Positions 60,959 through 64,000 of a stretch of DNA of 64,000 nt are shown one piece after another. The first letter of the stretch is position 1. Every line of letters starts with the position of its first letter. Origin of the DNA: Pseudomonas eucalypticola (lineage in GTDB: Bacteria; Pseudomonadota; Gammaproteobacteria; Pseudomonadales; Pseudomonadaceae). The stretch covers positions 4,186,501 to 4,250,500 of the forward strand of contig NZ_CP056030.1 of NCBI RefSeq assembly GCF_013374995.1. Reading direction: 5' to 3'. A program made the translations under genes and the position numbers. Below the pieces are notes generated by a model, which saw nothing but the letters and a program-made list of their open reading frames with translations, was not told where the DNA came from and made no database searches.

Positions 60959-61121
60959 ATACGAACGCGTCCACCGCCAAGCAGATAGCGACGAGGTAAA
61001 ACCCGGTGGATGCCCTGTTGCCCTTCAAGGCCCGCAGAGACCTTGGCGCTACTCCCGGCAGAGGCACAACCGCACCGTTGCGAGTAGTCGTTTGACAACA
61101 ATCACCACTCAGGAAAGATCA

Positions 61122-62081
61122 ATGTCAGTTCATCTCAAGATTGCTATCGCCGACCATCCCCACACCGCCGCGATCCGCAGCGGCGCGATCAAGATCGAAG
61201 GCGTGGATGCCGAGTTCGTCACGGTCAAGCCACAGATCGCCGCTTTCCGTCGCATGGTCCGCGATGTCGAATTCGATGTCTGCGAAATCGCCCCGACCAC
61301 CTACATCATCGCTCGCGCCCATGGTGCTCCCTTCGTCGCGTTGCCGATCTTCGTCGTGCGTCGCTTCCACCATTCGGGGCTGTTGGTGCGCCCGGATGCT
61401 GGTATCAAGGCGCCGAAAGATCTGGAAGGCAAGAAGGTCGGCGTGCGCGCCTACTCGGTGACCACCGGCGTGTGGACTCGCCAGGTGCTGATGGACGAGT
61501 TCGGCCTCGACGCGAGCAAGGTCACCTGGGTGGTCGACGACGAAGAGCATGTGACCCAGCTCAAGCTGCCCGCCAACGTTATCCACGCCACCCGTCCATT
61601 GGCGGACATGATGGCTGACGGCGAACTGGCTGCGGGGTTTGGCGGCGCAGCGGGTATTGGCCGTACCGGCAACCCTACGGACGGCTGGAAGGAAGTGGCC
61701 GCCGACTATCCCGATCTGTTCCCGAACGCGGCTGAAATCGAGGCTGAATACTACGCCCGGACCGGCGTCTACCCCATGCACGGCACCATCGTGGTCAAGG
61801 ACTCGATCCTCGCCGAGCACCCCTGGGTGGCCACGTCACTCTACAACGCCTTCGAGCAGGCCAAGCAGGACTACCTTGCCCGCCTCGACAGTGGCGATGC
61901 CACCAGCGAGACCGATAAAAAATACCTCGAACTGCGCAACGTGGTTGGCCACGACCCGCTGCCCTACGGCATCGAAGCCAACCGCAAGACCATCGAGGCA
62001 CTGGAGTCGACCGCCTTCGAACAAGGCCTGACGCCCCGCCGCATGTCCATGGGCGAGCTGTTCGTCGATCCTCAGGCCTGA
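61122..62081 (+). CDS. 4,5-dihydroxyphthalate decarboxylase-like protein
   Basis: The ATG at 61122 has AGGA 8 bases upstream; the product has 319 residues. It lacks a signal peptide and has the periplasmic-binding-protein-like fold of this enzyme group: LKIAIADHPHTAAIRSGAIK, the EIAPTTYIIARAHG segment, ALPIFVVRRFHHSG and a KVGVRAYSVTTGVWTRQVL strand. In phthalate degradation the enzyme converts 4,5-dihydroxyphthalate to protocatechuate. The downstream LigJ-type hydratase fits a route through protocatechuate 4,5-cleavage. The substrate could be another aromatic acid, because this family is broad. Confidence 0.82.
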   Translation: MSVHLKIAIADHPHTAAIRSGAIKIEGVDAEFVTVKPQIAAFRRMVRDVEFDVCEIAPTTYIIARAHGAPFVALPIFVVRRFHHSGLLVRPDAGIKAPKDLEGKKVGVRAYSVTTGVWTRQVLMDEFGLDASKVTWVVDDEEHVTQLKLPANVIHATRPLADMMADGELAAGFGGAAGIGRTGNPTDGWKEVAADYPDLFPNAAEIEAEYYARTGVYPMHGTIVVKDSILAEHPWVATSLYNAFEQAKQDYLARLDSGDATSETDKKYLELRNVVGHDPLPYGIEANRKTIEALESTAFEQGLTPRRMSMGELFVDPQA

Positions 62082-62098
62082 ATTTTCCGGAGCAGATT

Positions 62099-63124
62099 AT
62101 GATCATTGATTGCCACGGTCATTTCACCACCGTACCCGCTTCGTTCCGAGAGTGGCGCGCCAAGCAGATCGAGTTCGCCGACGACCCGCTCAACGCACCG
62201 CCACTGTCTGGCGCCCATGTGACCGATGAACAGATCCGCGAGGGCGTCGGCAACGGTCAGTTGCGCCTGCAGAAAGAACGCGGTGGCGACCTCACACTGT
62301 TCTCGCCGATCGCCGGCCTGATGAGCCACCACCTGGGTAACGAGCGCACCAGCCTGGAATGGGCGGAAGTCTCCAACGATCTCGTGCGCCGTGTCTGCGA
62401 CATCTACCCGGACAACTTCGTGCCGGTCTGCCAGCTACCCCAGTCGCCACTGGCGCCGCCGAAAAACTCCATTGCCGAGTTGCGCCGTTGCGTAGAGGAG
62501 ATGGGCTTCGTCGGCTGCAACCTCAACCCTGACCCGAGCGGCGGCTACTGGACCGGCACGCCGATCACCGACCGCGAGTGGTACCCGCTCTACGAAGCCA
62601 TGTGCGACCTGGACGTGCCTGCCATGGTTCACGTGGCCGCCTCATGCAACCCCTGCCACCACGGTACCGGTGCGCACTACCTGAACGCCGACACTTCGGT
62701 GTTCATGCAACTGCTGCAAAGCGACCTGTTCAAGGACTTCCCGACCTTGCGCCTGGTCATTCCCCACGGTGGCGGCGCCGTGCCCTACCACTGGGGTCGC
62801 TACCGCGGTATGTCGCTGGAGATCGCCAAGCGCCCGCTCGAAGGCCTGCTGGACAACATCTTCTTCGACACCTGCGTCTACCACCACCCGGGCGTCGAGT
62901 TGCTGACCAAGGTCATCCCCACCAGCAACGTCCTGTTCGGCTCGGAAATGGTCGGCGCCGTACGCGGCAGGGACCCGGACACCGATCAGTACTTCGACGA
63001 CACCAAGCGTTATCTGGATGCCTGCACGGCGCTTTCCGATACCGACCGTCACGCCATCTTCGAAGGCAACGTACGGCGCGTCTATCCGCGTCTCGACAAG
63101 CATCTGAAGGCCAAAGGCAAGTAA
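62099..63124 (+). CDS. ligJ: 4-oxalomesaconate hydratase (LigJ-type amidohydrolase)
   Basis: The 341-residue protein has the metal motif DCHGH near the N-terminus (His6, His8), further histidines in MVHVAAS and VIPHGGGAVPYHWGR, and the family-specific NLNPDPSGGYWTGTPITDRE, LFGSEMVGAVRGRDPDTDQY and RHAIFEGNVRRVYPRLDKHL. These agree with LigJ of the protocatechuate 4,5-cleavage pathway in both sequence and length. The enzyme hydrates 4-oxalomesaconate to 4-carboxy-4-hydroxy-2-oxoadipate in the cytoplasm. It starts 17 bases after the decarboxylase-like gene and is followed by a second amidohydrolase. Confidence 0.88.
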   Translation: MIIDCHGHFTTVPASFREWRAKQIEFADDPLNAPPLSGAHVTDEQIREGVGNGQLRLQKERGGDLTLFSPIAGLMSHHLGNERTSLEWAEVSNDLVRRVCDIYPDNFVPVCQLPQSPLAPPKNSIAELRRCVEEMGFVGCNLNPDPSGGYWTGTPITDREWYPLYEAMCDLDVPAMVHVAASCNPCHHGTGAHYLNADTSVFMQLLQSDLFKDFPTLRLVIPHGGGAVPYHWGRYRGMSLEIAKRPLEGLLDNIFFDTCVYHHPGVELLTKVIPTSNVLFGSEMVGAVRGRDPDTDQYFDDTKRYLDACTALSDTDRHAIFEGNVRRVYPRLDKHLKAKGK

Positions 63125-63138
63125 GGCAGGGACAGAGC

Positions 63139-63984
63139 ATGAACATTATCGATATCCACCCACACATCATCTCCGACGACGAGAAGCGCTACCCGCCTGC
63201 CCCGCTGTTCGGCAAGCGGTCGGACTGGTCGCAGGAGCGCCCCAGCACCGTCGAGACACTGGTCCAGGCCATGGACGACGCCGGCGTGGCCAAGGCCGCC
63301 ATCGTGCACTCGTCGACCACCTACGGATTCGACAACAGCTACGTGGTCGACGGCTGCAACCAGTACAAGGGGCGGCTCGTCGCCGTTGGCTCGGTGGACA
63401 TGCTGGCTGACGACGTGCCGGCCGTCATCACCTCCTGGGTCAACAGGGGCCTCGCTGGCCTGCGCATCTTCACCGGAGGCTCGACCAAAGACTTCGACCC
63501 CAGCGAGCTCGATAACCCCAAGTCGTTCAAGGCCTGGGAAATGCTCGCGGAACTGAAGCTGCCGATGTGCATCCAGACCGGCCCCACTGGCCTGCCCTAT
63601 GTACGGATGCTGGCCGAGAAATTCCCCGGGGTAAACATCATCCTCGACCACCTCGGCCGCCCGGACGTGCTCGATGGCCCGCCCTACGCCAATGCCGCCG
63701 GCCTGTTCGCGCTCGCCGACCTGCCCAACGTCTACCTGAAGCTGACGCCGCGCATCTTCGGCGATGTGGAAAAGGACAAGGCCAGCGCCGAGACCTTCTT
63801 CCCCCGGGTCGTCGAAGCCTTCGGTGCACAACGCATGGCCTGGGGCTCCAATTTCCCCACCTCGCCAGGCACCCTCAAGGACATCCTTGCGACAGCCAAG
63901 AAGGGCCTGGCCTGCCTCACGGACGAAGATCGCGCGTGGATCTTCGGCAAGACCGCGCTAACCCTGTACCCGGCCTTGCGCTGA
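63139..63984 (+). CDS. Amidohydrolase-2 family hydrolase (LigI/fuconolactonase-like)
   Basis: From the ATG at 63139 the protein has 281 residues. The metal motif is DIHPH (His7, His9), followed by AAIVHSSTTYGFDNSYVVDG, the NIILDHLGRPDVLDGPPY segment and WGSNFPTSPGTL near the C-terminus. It belongs to the COG3618-type TIM-barrel lactonases, which include the 2-pyrone-4,6-dicarboxylate hydrolase LigI. Acting beside a LigJ-type hydratase, a lactone hydrolase such as LigI would supply 4-oxalomesaconate, but the match to LigI is only partial. It starts 14 bases after ligJ. The operon continues past the window end. Confidence 0.82.
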   Translation: MNIIDIHPHIISDDEKRYPPAPLFGKRSDWSQERPSTVETLVQAMDDAGVAKAAIVHSSTTYGFDNSYVVDGCNQYKGRLVAVGSVDMLADDVPAVITSWVNRGLAGLRIFTGGSTKDFDPSELDNPKSFKAWEMLAELKLPMCIQTGPTGLPYVRMLAEKFPGVNIILDHLGRPDVLDGPPYANAAGLFALADLPNVYLKLTPRIFGDVEKDKASAETFFPRVVEAFGAQRMAWGSNFPTSPGTLKDILATAKKGLACLTDEDRAWIFGKTALTLYPALR

Positions 63985-64000
63985 GCCTGACCCCATTGGA

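Noticed and set aside
61122..62081. Assignment as an ABC transporter binding protein or thiamine precursor synthase
   Set aside because: The fold is shared, but there is no signal peptide and no transporter genes are adjacent; the catabolic context favours the decarboxylase group.
63835..63860. Loss of a catalytic Asp in the last amidohydrolase (WGSNFP instead of WGSDFP)
   Set aside because: GSNFP is common in the COG3618 branch of this family, so it is not evidence for an inactive enzyme.

Overview
The window is high-GC DNA (coding regions near 62-65% G+C by eye) from a Pseudomonas of the fluorescens/putida type. Support comes from a PtxS-type operator in front of a membrane gluconate dehydrogenase, a lipoprotein-secretin Hxc-type type II secretion cluster, an AmiC/AmiR pair, many LysR regulators, and REP-like repeats after transcription units. 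No tRNA, rRNA or CRISPR array was seen.

Layout. 1-2.75 kb: a minus-strand amide/nitrogen operon (AmiC-like sensor, AmiR-like ANTAR antiterminator, partial NCS1 permease), preceded by a candidate sigma-54 promoter and two ANTAR-type hexaloop hairpins. 2.9-5 kb: a PAS-GGDEF-EAL protein. 5.3-7.1 kb: a cupin protein and a LysR regulator. 7.2-11 kb: three-subunit gluconate 2-dehydrogenase-type operon. 11.3-15.7 kb: an Ala/Thr/Ser-rich unknown, two MFS transporters and a LysR. 15.9-17.7 kb: an amidase coupled to a 14-codon upstream ORF. 17.9-23.3 kb: a stressosome-like RsbR-RsbS-RsbT-phosphatase operon that continues into two histidine kinases instead of a sigma factor. 23.5-33.3 kb: a complete 11-gene Hxc-type secretion operon. 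34-38.1 kb: an exported GH3 glucosidase and an exported alpha/beta hydrolase. 38.2-39.5 kb: TetR and LysE. 39.8-47.2 kb: a sulfur-scavenging type operon (LysR; ABC transporter; FMN monooxygenase; TonB receptor).

47.3-54.5 kb is an accessory patch of lower G+C with small membrane proteins, a lipoprotein, two GNAT acetyltransferases, a complete IS256-family element, a truncated IS1182-type transposase, a gene remnant, a HIT-like protein and a stand-alone RibD-type deaminase. 54.5-56.8 kb is a Fur-box-preceded TonB siderophore receptor. 57.2-64 kb is a catabolic cluster: two near-identical LysR genes flank a semialdehyde dehydrogenase, followed by a dihydroxyphthalate-decarboxylase-like protein, a LigJ-type 4-oxalomesaconate hydratase and a second amidohydrolase. 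This suggests an aromatic 4,5-cleavage route that continues beyond the window.

The most noteworthy observations are the sigma-54 plus ANTAR leader (2615-2742), the stressosome wired to kinases, the PtxS operator with an adjacent terminator, the start-codon-sequestering inverted repeat in the IS256 element, and the duplicated LysR pair. All functional assignments come from motif reading and family knowledge; no database search was run.
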